From WJLC01 sp964600865 (GTDB lineage Archaea; Nanobdellota; Nanobdellia; Pacearchaeales; GW2011-AR1), in assembly GCA_964600865.1 (NCBI GenBank), contig CAZRJP010000014.1, positions 1-20,855 on the forward strand: a DNA stretch of 20,855 nt, given 5' to 3'. The notes under the pieces are model-generated. The model did not search any database. It worked only from the letters and a program-made list of their open reading frames with translations, and was not told the DNA's origin. A program made the translations under genes and the position numbers. Position 1 is the stretch's first letter, and each line of letters starts with the position of its first letter. Positions 6,734-12,521 of this stretch are shown here, one piece after another.

Positions 6734-7894
6734 ATGGATGAATCATTTCAACAGAACCAGCAATCCCAGAATACTAACAAAGAATTTTCTCAGGAAAAAT
6801 CTAATAATCAATTAGAAAGAATAGCCCCAAAAAATAATTCTAATGTAAAAGAAATTGATAAGGAGCTTGAAGAGATACTTCAACAGCAAACAGCAAAGAT
6901 TAAGGTTATTGGTGTTGGTGGTGGAGGAAATAACTCTTTAAGTAGAATGAATGAAATTGGGATTAAGGGAGGAGAACTTGTAGCAATTAATACTGATGCA
7001 CAGGATTTACTATATGCTAATGCAGATCAAAAGATCTTAATTGGAAAGGAATTAACACAGGGGTTAGGTGCAGGAAGTAATCCAAGGGTAGGACAAGAAG
7101 CTGCAAAAGAATCTAGTTCAGAAATTAAAAAGAGACTTGGAGGAGCAGATATGGTCTTTATCACATGTGGTCTTGGTGGTGGAACTGGTACTGGAGCAGC
7201 ACCAGAAATTGCAAAATTATCAAAGAAAAAAGGAGCATTAACAATCGGAATTGTAACACTTCCTTTTACTATTGAAGGGCGTAAAAGAATAGAGAATGCA
7301 ATGGATGGTTTAGAAAGAATGGAAGCAATGGTAGATACATTAATTGTTATACCTAATGATAAATTACTAGAACTTGCTCCTGAATTACCATTACATACTG
7401 CATTTAAAATATCAGATGAAATTCTAACAAATGCTGTTAAAGGAGTAACTGAATTAGTAACAGTATCTGGATTAGTTAATCTTGATTTTGCAGATATTGA
7501 GGCAGTAATGAGAAATGGAGGAGTTTCTTTAATAGGAATGGGAGAATCAGATGCAGAAAAAAGAGCAGCAGACTCTGTTTCAAAAGCAATTGAAAACCCA
7601 TTATTAGATGTAGATATTTCTGATGCAACAGGAGCATTAGTTAATATAGTTGGTGGAGATGATATGAGTTTAGATGAATGTAAAGAAATTATTGAGACAA
7701 TAGGTCAAAAATTATCACCAGATGCTAAATTAATTTGGGGAGCTCAGATATCTCCAGATATGGATAAATCAGTAAGAGTATTATTAATGGTTACAGGAGT
7801 GAAAAGCTCTCAAATTCTTGGGCAAGGAGAGTCAATGGATTCAATTAAGCATAAAGAGATTGAAGAAGAATTAGGAATAGAATTTTTCAAGTAA
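6734..7894 (+). CDS. ftsZ: Cell division GTPase FtsZ
   Basis: Tubulin-family GTPase that polymerises into the division ring. 386 residues. A Q/N-rich, probably disordered stretch of about 50 residues comes first. It is followed by the nucleotide-binding GVGGGGNNSLSRM, the tubulin signature GLGGGTGTGAAPEIA near 140-155, and the T7 loop NLDFADIEAVM, whose aspartate completes the GTPase site across the subunit interface. The end, EEELGIEFFK, is short and fits the C-terminus of archaeal FtsZ1-like proteins. The membrane anchor is probably SepF, encoded 3 kb downstream at 10814. Promoter spacing fits a leaderless transcript. Confidence 0.97.
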   Translation: MDESFQQNQQSQNTNKEFSQEKSNNQLERIAPKNNSNVKEIDKELEEILQQQTAKIKVIGVGGGGNNSLSRMNEIGIKGGELVAINTDAQDLLYANADQKILIGKELTQGLGAGSNPRVGQEAAKESSSEIKKRLGGADMVFITCGLGGGTGTGAAPEIAKLSKKKGALTIGIVTLPFTIEGRKRIENAMDGLERMEAMVDTLIVIPNDKLLELAPELPLHTAFKISDEILTNAVKGVTELVTVSGLVNLDFADIEAVMRNGGVSLIGMGESDAEKRAADSVSKAIENPLLDVDISDATGALVNIVGGDDMSLDECKEIIETIGQKLSPDAKLIWGAQISPDMDKSVRVLLMVTGVKSSQILGQGESMDSIKHKEIEEELGIEFFK

Positions 7895-7923
7895 TCTTAT
7901 TTTTATTGATAAAAGAGGTAAAA

Positions 7924-8160
7924 ATGTCATTATTTAATTTATATTATTTTAAAGGATATGAAACAATAAACAATCATACTGGAAAGAAATCAATGTCAAT
8001 AACAGGTAAAGTTATGGCCTATAATAAGGAACAGGCTGTTAAGGCATTAAATTCTAAGGATATAACTGTTTACGACCTTATGATGAGAAAGAGTTACAAG
8101 GGAGAATTAGAGAAAGCAGAGATTAAGGAAGATAGAATCTCAAGGAATAATTTAGAATAA
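7924..8160 (+). CDS. Unknown small protein downstream of ftsZ
   Basis: 78 residues from the ATG at 7924, chosen because GAGGTA at 7915-7920 is a good Shine-Dalgarno at the right distance; an in-frame TTG at 7906 would swallow it. The gene follows ftsZ by 29 bp and probably shares its transcript. The pattern LYYFKGYETINNHTGKKSMS followed by ITGKVMAYNKEQAVKALNSK and DITVYDL resembles the small alpha-beta N-terminal module of type II secretion/PilC F proteins (strand, strand, helix, strand), but without any membrane part. That similarity is by eye and weak. Link to cell division is suggested only by position. Confidence 0.75.
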   Translation: MSLFNLYYFKGYETINNHTGKKSMSITGKVMAYNKEQAVKALNSKDITVYDLMMRKSYKGELEKAEIKEDRISRNNLE

Positions 8161-8194
8161 ACAATTTTAAAAACTCTCTATTTATAATTAGAAT

Positions 8195-8324
8195 ATGAAA
8201 AAATTGAAATTTTTAACAAAGAAAATTAGGCAATTTTCTAGCATACCAACTTTCACAAGTTGTCATACAATTAAATACTCACGAGACATAGCGTCACAGG
8301 AACGTATTTAAAATGAAAAAATTA
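8195..8324 (+). repeat. 130-bp repeated leader element, copy 1, before secE
   Basis: Identical to 11237-11366 except for one base (C at 8238, T at 11280). It starts and ends with ATGAAAAAATT, at 8195 and again at 8313; the second is the start of secE, so the last 12 bp are coding. Three perfect inverted repeats lie inside: AGAAAATT-AGGC-AATTTTCT (8220-8239), CAACTT-TCAC-AAGTTG (8247-8262), and TTAAATAC/GTATTTAA (8271-8278 / 8304-8311) closing a 25-nt loop with AGGAA. The single difference between copies turns a G-C pair of the first stem into G-U, so pairing survives. The best outside TATA box (TTTATAAT, 8181-8188) puts the transcript start near 8210. Most of the element would then be a roughly 103-nt 5' leader. 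A 38-codon frame also runs from 8195 to the TAA at 8309-8311. Confidence 0.85.
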
Positions 8325-8480
8325 AAGTCATTTATGGGTAAATGTAAAAGAGTATGGATTGCATTAAGAAAACCTACAAAAGAAGAATTTTGGATGACAT
8401 CTAAAATAGCAGGAATAGGGGTTTTAATATTAGGTTTTATTGGGTTTATTATTGCCTTTATTATGAATTTTTTGAATTAA
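8313..8480 (+). CDS. secE: Preprotein translocase subunit SecE (Sec61 gamma)
   Basis: 55 residues, a normal archaeal SecE size. The amphipathic N-terminal helix (MKKLKSFMGKCKRVW), the conserved RKPTKEEFW loop, and one transmembrane helix (about 32-53, IAGIGVLILGFIGFIIAFIM) are all as expected. SecE clamps SecY in the protein-conducting channel. Its position directly before spt5 and uL11 is the classic archaeal secE-nusG-L11 order, which supports the call. The first four codons lie inside the 130-bp repeat, and the repeat provides the whole 5' region. Confidence 0.92.
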   Translation: MKKLKSFMGKCKRVWIALRKPTKEEFWMTSKIAGIGVLILGFIGFIIAFIMNFLN

Positions 8481-8497
8481 TAATATTAAAAGATAAT

Positions 8498-8569
8498 TTT
8501 ATAAACCCTAATTATCATTTAAATATGTCTACTTCTTAAGAAGTTATGAAGTAGCTGGAGCAAAATAAA
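8498..8569 (+). promoter_or_regulatory. spt5 promoter and short hairpin leader
   Basis: TTTATAAA (8498-8505) puts the transcript start near 8525-8527, about 43 nt before the spt5 ATG. The leader holds CTACTTC (8529-8535) and GAAGTAG (8548-8554), a perfect 7-bp hairpin. Inside its 5' half is the 14-bp palindrome ACTTCTTAAGAAGT (8531-8544), which could compete for pairing. GGAG (8557-8560) is a Shine-Dalgarno. Two tiny in-frame reading frames, ATG at 8525 (4 codons) and ATG at 8546 (2 codons), precede the gene. Whether the first is transcribed depends on the exact start. Confidence 0.5.
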
Positions 8570-9022
8570 ATGATTTTTGTTGTAAAAGTAACTACAAATA
8601 AAGAAGAGAGAGCAGTTGATCTGATCTCTTACAAAGTTAAGAAGAAAAAACTTAATGTATATTCTGTATTAAGACCTCATGGATTAAGAGGATATATTCT
8701 TTTAGAAGCTGAAGATAAAGATGCTGCTGAAGACGCAGTATTTAATTTACCTTATATTAAAGGATTAATTGGAAAGACAATAACTTATGAGGAGATAAAA
8801 TCAATGGTAGAATCATCTGCAGCTTCAACAGTTTCAATAAAAGAAGGAGATATTGTTGAAATAATCTCAGAACCTTTCAAAAAGCAAAAAGGAAAAGTTT
8901 TAAGAATAGACAAACAAAAAGAAGAAGTAGTGGTTAGCCTACTTGCAGCAGTAGTGCCATTACCAGTAACAATTAAATTAGATAATATTAGAGTTATAAG
9001 AAGAGAAAATAAGGAAGAATAA
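8570..9022 (+). CDS. spt5: Transcription elongation factor Spt5 (NusG homologue)
   Basis: 150 residues, the standard archaeal size. The N-terminal NGN domain (1-80, MIFVVKVTTNKEERAVDLIS, then LRPHGLRGYILLEAE) binds the RNA polymerase clamp and keeps the DNA channel closed. The C-terminal KOW domain (about 88-145, KEGDIVEIISEPFKKQKGKV) contacts the ribosome or other factors. uL11 begins 1 bp after the stop, so the two are tightly coupled. Spt4 is not in the window. Confidence 0.96.
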   Translation: MIFVVKVTTNKEERAVDLISYKVKKKKLNVYSVLRPHGLRGYILLEAEDKDAAEDAVFNLPYIKGLIGKTITYEEIKSMVESSAASTVSIKEGDIVEIISEPFKKQKGKVLRIDKQKEEVVVSLLAAVVPLPVTIKLDNIRVIRRENKEE

Positions 9023-9023
9023 A

Positions 9024-9728
9024 ATGCAAATAAAATTATTAGTTGAAGGCGGATCAATGAAACCAGGACCAGTTCTTTCACAGAAATTGGGCCCAGCAGG
9101 AATTAATATTGGTAAAGTGATTTCTGAAGTTAATGATGCAACTAAAGAATTTAATGGATTAAAAGTTCCAGTAGAATTAGAAGTAGATATCAAAACAAAG
9201 GATTTTGATGTTAAGGTGTTCTCTCCTCCTGTATCAGGATTATTGAAAAAAGAATTAGGAATAAAAAAAGGTTCAGGAATCCAGGGAAAAGAAAGTGCTG
9301 CTAATGCTTCTATTGAGCAAATAATCTCAATAGCAAAGCAAAAAAGAAAAAATCTACTTGCAAGGACATTAAAGTCTGCAGTTAAATCTGTTTTAGGAAC
9401 ATGCACTAGCCTAGGTATTTTAGTTGAAAGTAAATCTGCTGTTGAAACAGGAAAAGATGTAGATGAAGGAAAATATGATAAAGAGATTAAAGAAGAAAAA
9501 ACAGAGACATCTGATGAAAAGAAACAAAAATTAAAACAAGAATTTGAAGAGATTCATACACAACAAGAGAAGATAATTAAGGCTGAAAAAGAAGCTGAAG
9601 AGGCTGAAGCAGCTGAAGCAGCTGAGACAGTACCAGAAGGAACTGAGGATGAAGAAAAACCTGAAACAGGTGAAGCTAAACCTACGGCAGCTAGCCCAGA
9701 AAAACCTAGTGGAGATAAGAAGAAATAA
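9024..9728 (+). CDS. rpl11: Large ribosomal subunit protein uL11 with a long acidic C-terminal extension
   Basis: uL11 binds the GTPase-associated centre of 23S rRNA beside uL10. Residues 1-142 match the family: MKPGPVLSQKLGPAGINIGK in the N-terminal domain and KSAVKSVLGTCTSLGI in the RNA-binding C-terminal domain. The usual archaeal protein is about 160 residues. Here some 90 more follow, dominated by E, K and A, with a likely coiled-coil helix (KLKQEFEEIHTQQEKIIKAE, then EAEEAEAAEAAE) and a P/T/S/E-rich end. There is no frameshift or stop between the parts. The extension may be disordered or bind a partner; its role is unknown. Confidence 0.94.
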   Translation: MQIKLLVEGGSMKPGPVLSQKLGPAGINIGKVISEVNDATKEFNGLKVPVELEVDIKTKDFDVKVFSPPVSGLLKKELGIKKGSGIQGKESAANASIEQIISIAKQKRKNLLARTLKSAVKSVLGTCTSLGILVESKSAVETGKDVDEGKYDKEIKEEKTETSDEKKQKLKQEFEEIHTQQEKIIKAEKEAEEAEAAEAAETVPEGTEDEEKPETGEAKPTAASPEKPSGDKKK

Positions 9729-9823
9729 TAAAGATTATCTCTCATTATGATTTAATTAATTCTCAAGAAAAAAGATAATAAAATTACTTAAATAAGATGT
9801 TTTAAGATTCAATCTTCAATACA

Positions 9824-9831
9824 TTTATAAA
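9824..9831 (+). promoter_or_regulatory. TATA box of tRNA-Pro
   Basis: TTTATAAA centred at 9827.5 predicts a start at about 9853, 2 nt before the tRNA. The rest of 9729-9823 shows no gene. ATTATCT (9734-9740) and AGATAAT (9773-9779) are weakly arranged arms after uL11 and may mark the end of that transcript. Confidence 0.6.
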
Positions 9832-9854
9832 TAAAATTGGCTCCTTAAAATAAA

Positions 9855-9928
9855 GGGGTCGTAGTCCAGCTTGGTGAAGATTTCAGGTTTGGGGCTTGAA
9901 GACGGGGGTTCGAATCCTCCCGACCCCA
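9855..9928 (+). tRNA. tRNA-Pro (anticodon UGG)
   Basis: The acceptor stem GGGGTCG/CGACCCC is perfect, with discriminator A and no encoded CCA. D-arm GTCC...AGAT around AGCTTGGTGA. Anticodon stem TCAGG/CTTGA with one G-U. The loop TTTGGGG gives anticodon TGG, with G37 as expected for proline. T-arm GGGGG-TTCGAAT-CCTCC. No intron. It reads CCA and probably other proline codons by wobble. It lies between uL11 and eL43 with its own promoter and is followed by a short T-rich stretch. Confidence 0.95.
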
Positions 9929-9980
9929 TTTCATATGCCAACCTTTAAAAACTCTTTTTTAATTTTAGTATAGATTATAA

Positions 9981-10235
9981 ATGACAACAAAATCAAAAAA
10001 AACAAAGTCTGCAGGTCGTTTTGGAGCAAGGTATGGAAAGACCGTAAAGGAAAGATTAATAAAAGTAGAAGAAAAACAAAGAAAAAGGCAAAAATGTCCT
10101 TTTTGTAATAAGCTTGGAGTTAAGAGATTATCAAGGGGAATATGGGAATGTCCCAAATGTGATAAAAAATTTGCTTCAGATGTTTATTATTTAGATAATA
10201 AAGAAACAAAAGACAATCAAGAGGATAAAAAATAA
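9981..10235 (+). CDS. rpl37ae: Large ribosomal subunit protein eL43 (L37Ae)
   Basis: 84 residues, near the usual size. The basic N-terminus with SAGRFGARYGKTVKERLIKV is diagnostic for L37Ae. The zinc ribbon is CPFC...CPKC (about residues 39-42 and 57-60), with the intervening KRLSRGIWECPKC. A short charged tail (ETKDNQEDKK) is extra. CTTTAAAA near 9942-9949 is the likely promoter. It is followed 2 bp later by rpo12, then prefoldin beta, a common archaeal gene order that links ribosome, polymerase and chaperone parts in one transcript. Confidence 0.95.
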   Translation: MTTKSKKTKSAGRFGARYGKTVKERLIKVEEKQRKRQKCPFCNKLGVKRLSRGIWECPKCDKKFASDVYYLDNKETKDNQEDKK

Positions 10236-10237
10236 AA

Positions 10238-10375
10238 ATGGCAAGTTATAAATGTTTTAAGTGTGAAAAGAAAATAACAGACAAAAAACTCAAAAAAAGA
10301 TTTGTGTGTCCTCATTGTGGGAGCAAGGTCTTTTTCAAACCAAGGACAAAAGTTAAAAAGGTAAAAACCGATTAA
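10238..10375 (+). CDS. rpo12: RNA polymerase subunit Rpo12 (RpoP)
   Basis: 45 residues. MASYKCFKCEKKIT and FVCPHCGSKVFFKPR carry the C-x2-C...C-x2-C zinc ribbon of the archaeal/eukaryotic Rpb12 family, which bridges the assembly platform of RNA polymerase. The ending FFKPRTKVKKVK matches the conserved YKPRPP-like basic end. It starts 2 bp after the eL43 stop and ends 5 bp before prefoldin beta. Size, motif and neighbours together make the call firm. Confidence 0.93.
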   Translation: MASYKCFKCEKKITDKKLKKRFVCPHCGSKVFFKPRTKVKKVKTD

Positions 10376-10380
10376 ATACT

Positions 10381-10734
10381 ATGGAAGCAAATAAAGCACA
10401 ACAAGCGCAATTTTTAGAACAAAACCTTCAGAATTTATTAATGCAAAAACAATCCTTTCAAATGGAATTATCTGAAACAGAGGCAGCATTAAAAGAAGTA
10501 GATAAAGCTGATGATGATGTTTTCAAGATAGTAGGCCAATTAATGATTAAAGCAGATAAAAAAGAAGTTAAAAAAGAATTAGAAAAAAAGAAAGAACTTC
10601 TTGGATTAAGAACAAAAACAATTGAAAAACAAGAAAAATCAATTTCTAAAAAAATAGAAGATTTCAGAAAGGATTTTGAATCAGATTCTAAAAAGAAAGC
10701 TGAATCAAAAAAATCAAAAAAAGATAAAAAATAG
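10381..10734 (+). CDS. pfdB: Prefoldin subunit beta
   Basis: 117 residues. Two long heptad-rich helices (about 4-45 and 70-105) flank a short beta hairpin around VFKIVGQLMIKADKKEV, the pattern of beta-class prefoldin. Prefoldin (two alpha and four beta subunits) holds unfolded proteins in coiled-coil tentacles and passes them to the thermosome. The last 15 residues are a K/S tail beyond the usual fold. Third gene of the eL43-rpo12 transcript, starting 5 bp after the rpo12 stop. The alpha subunit is not in the window. Confidence 0.93.
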   Translation: MEANKAQQAQFLEQNLQNLLMQKQSFQMELSETEAALKEVDKADDDVFKIVGQLMIKADKKEVKKELEKKKELLGLRTKTIEKQEKSISKKIEDFRKDFESDSKKKAESKKSKKDKK

Positions 10735-10784
10735 GTCATTTAATGTCCTTTAATATTAAAAATATACAACGCACTTACGAAATC

Positions 10785-10792
10785 TTTATAAA
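10785..10792 (+). promoter_or_regulatory. TATA box of sepF
   Basis: TTTATAAA centred at 10788.5, exactly 25.5 bp before the sepF ATG, predicts a leaderless mRNA. Confidence 0.65.
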
Positions 10793-10813
10793 TCTACCAC
10801 ATTATAATTAACT

Positions 10814-11200
10814 ATGGTTTTTAAGAGGATAAGAGACGCATTTTCTGGATCAGAAGATCCAATAGAAGAAGAGTATCTAGAAATTGACTTAGAACAAGAA
10901 GCACCAGAGAATAAAGTTAAAGTAAAGGTGTTTGTTTTAAAGGATTACAATGATGTAAGTGAAATTCTTAGTTCTTTAAGAGAAGGATATACTATTGCAG
11001 TAATTGATTTTAAGGTATTAAAACAAAAAGATCCAATTGAACTAAAGAGAGCTGTTTCTAAAATAAAGAAAACAGTAGATGCTTTAGAAGGAAGCATAGC
11101 AGGTCATGAAAATATAGTTATTGTTACGCCTTCTTTTGCTAAAATATACAAACAAAAAGAAAAATCAAAGAAAGAAAAAGAAGAACCAAAGTTTTATTAA
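10814..11200 (+). CDS. sepF: Cell division protein SepF
   Basis: 128 residues. An amphipathic N-terminal helix (MVFKRIRDAFSG) serves for membrane targeting, then comes an acidic linker (EEEYLEIDLEQEAPE). The SepF core (about 36-118) includes VFVLKDYNDVSEILSSLREG, then AVIDFKVLKQKDPIELKRAV and the closing ENIVIVTPSFAKIY. In archaea SepF is the FtsZ membrane anchor, and ftsZ lies 3 kb upstream on the same strand. The gene has its own leaderless-type promoter. The region after its stop leads into copy 2 of the 130-bp repeat. Confidence 0.94.
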   Translation: MVFKRIRDAFSGSEDPIEEEYLEIDLEQEAPENKVKVKVFVLKDYNDVSEILSSLREGYTIAVIDFKVLKQKDPIELKRAVSKIKKTVDALEGSIAGHENIVIVTPSFAKIYKQKEKSKKEKEEPKFY

Positions 11201-11236
11201 TTCTTTACAGACATTATTCTTATAGAAAAATCAAAA

Positions 11237-11366
11237 ATGAAAAAATTGAAATTTTTAACAAAGAAAATTAGGCAATTTTTTAGCATACCAACTTTCACAA
11301 GTTGTCATACAATTAAATACTCACGAGACATAGCGTCACAGGAACGTATTTAAAATGAAAAAATTA
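11237..11366 (+). repeat. 130-bp repeated leader element, copy 2, before the dph2-like gene
   Basis: Same 130 bp as 8195-8324 with one difference (T at 11280). It is flanked by the same ATGAAAAAATT at 11237 and 11355, the latter being the start of the dph2-like gene. Stems are at 11262-11281, 11289-11304 and 11313-11353. The sequence outside the repeat differs from that around copy 1. A separate TATA-like box (CTTATAGA, 11219-11226) again puts the transcript start about 100 nt before the ATG, near 11248. Two unrelated outside promoters feeding the same leader at nearly the same place suggests the element works as RNA. Confidence 0.85.
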
Positions 11367-11996
11367 TTTATTCCATCAAAAGCTAAATCAAATGTAAATA
11401 TTAAAGCAGTATCTAAGTTATCTAAAGAATTACCTAAAAACTTAGCTATTACTTATTCAATTCAATTTGAAGATGCTGCAAAAAAAATAAGAAAGGTTCT
11501 TTCTAAGAAACATAATATTACTCTATTTTCACAAGTTTTAGGTTGTTCAAGACCAAAACTATCTAAAAAAACACAAGCAATCTTATTAATTAGTTCAGGA
11601 GAATTTCACGCTGTTTCATTAGCATTATCCTCAAATATACCTGTATATGTTCTACATAAAAATAATTTAAAGAAAATAACAAAAAATCAGGTAGATAAAT
11701 TAAAAAAATCAAAAAAGGCATCTAAATTGAAATTTCTCCATTCTAATAAAGTAGGGATAATAACTTCTACAAAACCAGGACAATTAAGGTTAAAAAAAGC
11801 AATAAAACTAAATAAGAAATTAAGTAAAAAATCAAAAAAAGATTCATATATTTTTTTATCAAATAATATTAATATAAACGAGTTTCAAAATTTTTCAGGA
11901 GTAGATTCATGGATTAATACGGCTTGCCCTAGATTAGATATGGATTCAAGTATTATTAATATGAACCAATTAAAAAAAGAAAAATTAGTAAAATAA
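11355..11996 (+). CDS. Dph2-like diphthamide synthase lacking domain 1
   Basis: Dph2 is the [4Fe-4S] enzyme that moves a 3-amino-3-carboxypropyl group from SAM onto a histidine of elongation factor 2. The family has three similar domains, each giving one cysteine. This protein has 213 residues instead of about 340. It matches domain 2 (FSQVLGCSRPKL, Cys64; LISSGEFHAVSLALSSNIPV) and domain 3 (GIITSTKPGQLRLKKAIKL; INTACPRLDMDSS, Cys191). Domain 1 with its first cysteine is absent; the ORF opens at the strand (LFIPSKAK) that ends domain 1 in full-length enzymes. The start codon and first codons lie in the 130-bp repeat. It may be a split gene with domain 1 elsewhere, or a degraded remnant; the long clean frame argues it is expressed. 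Confidence 0.85.
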   Translation: MKKLFIPSKAKSNVNIKAVSKLSKELPKNLAITYSIQFEDAAKKIRKVLSKKHNITLFSQVLGCSRPKLSKKTQAILLISSGEFHAVSLALSSNIPVYVLHKNNLKKITKNQVDKLKKSKKASKLKFLHSNKVGIITSTKPGQLRLKKAIKLNKKLSKKSKKDSYIFLSNNININEFQNFSGVDSWINTACPRLDMDSSIINMNQLKKEKLVK

Positions 11997-11998
11997 TT

Positions 11999-12382
11999 CT
12001 AAAGTTTAGTTATTGAGAATACAGTTTTTATTGCTACTATTATAGTAGCAGGAATGAATAAAACCAATAATGCAGAAAATATAGAAGAAACAGTATTGTA
12101 TAATCCTAACCCAATTAAAGACCCACTAACACTTTCCATACCAAATTTACTAACAATAACCAAAATTGCTCCAGTCATTAAAAATGTTTGAGAATCTTTT
12201 CCTCCTGCAATCATTAATCCAACAACAATTCCTAATGTGATTAAAAAAGAATAAATAAGAGCACCATAGGTTTGAAGAAACAATAATGGAATAAAAGTAC
12301 TAAATAACCCAATAATTAAGGCTATAACAACCCCAATTAAAAATGCCCACGCTGCAATAGAATTTTCGTGTGATTTTAACAT
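11999..12382 (-). CDS. Small polytopic membrane protein of unknown function
   Basis: 127 residues with about four hydrophobic helices (near 10-32, 40-60, 66-82 and 96-120) and short charged ends (MLKSHENS and KTVFSITKL). The GLMIAGGKDSQTF loop is the only distinctive polar stretch. No recognised family. It converges on the dph2-like gene with 2 bp between the stops, and is transcribed from its own promoter (a TTTTAAGA-like box near 12402-12409) facing away from the surface-protein gene. Confidence 0.75.
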   Translation of the reverse strand: MLKSHENSIAAWAFLIGVVIALIIGLFSTFIPLLFLQTYGALIYSFLITLGIVVGLMIAGGKDSQTFLMTGAILVIVSKFGMESVSGSLIGLGLYNTVSSIFSALLVLFIPATIIVAIKTVFSITKL

Positions 12383-12521
12383 GTTCGTAAAACTTTTACT
12401 CTCTTAAAATATTTAAATGTTTTCAAATACTTATATTAATAATAACTATAAGAAATATTTCTAAATAAAACACTAAATCGAAAGGTTTATAAATCATAGT
12501 AACTCCAGAGTGACACAGAAA

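Noticed and set aside
8195..8311. 38-codon frame in the repeat as a real protein gene
   Set aside because: Kept only as a possibility: the predicted transcript start is downstream of its ATG in both copies, so it is probably not translated.
8978..9745. Open frames on the minus strand across spt5 and uL11
   Set aside because: They mirror the strongly biased uL11 codons, have no promoter or start context, and translate to low-complexity S/A-rich sequence.
12510..12521. GTG start for the surface protein 12 bp upstream
   Set aside because: It would lie only about 20 bp from the TATA centre, shorter than the spacing at other genes, and the ATG gives a better signal peptide.
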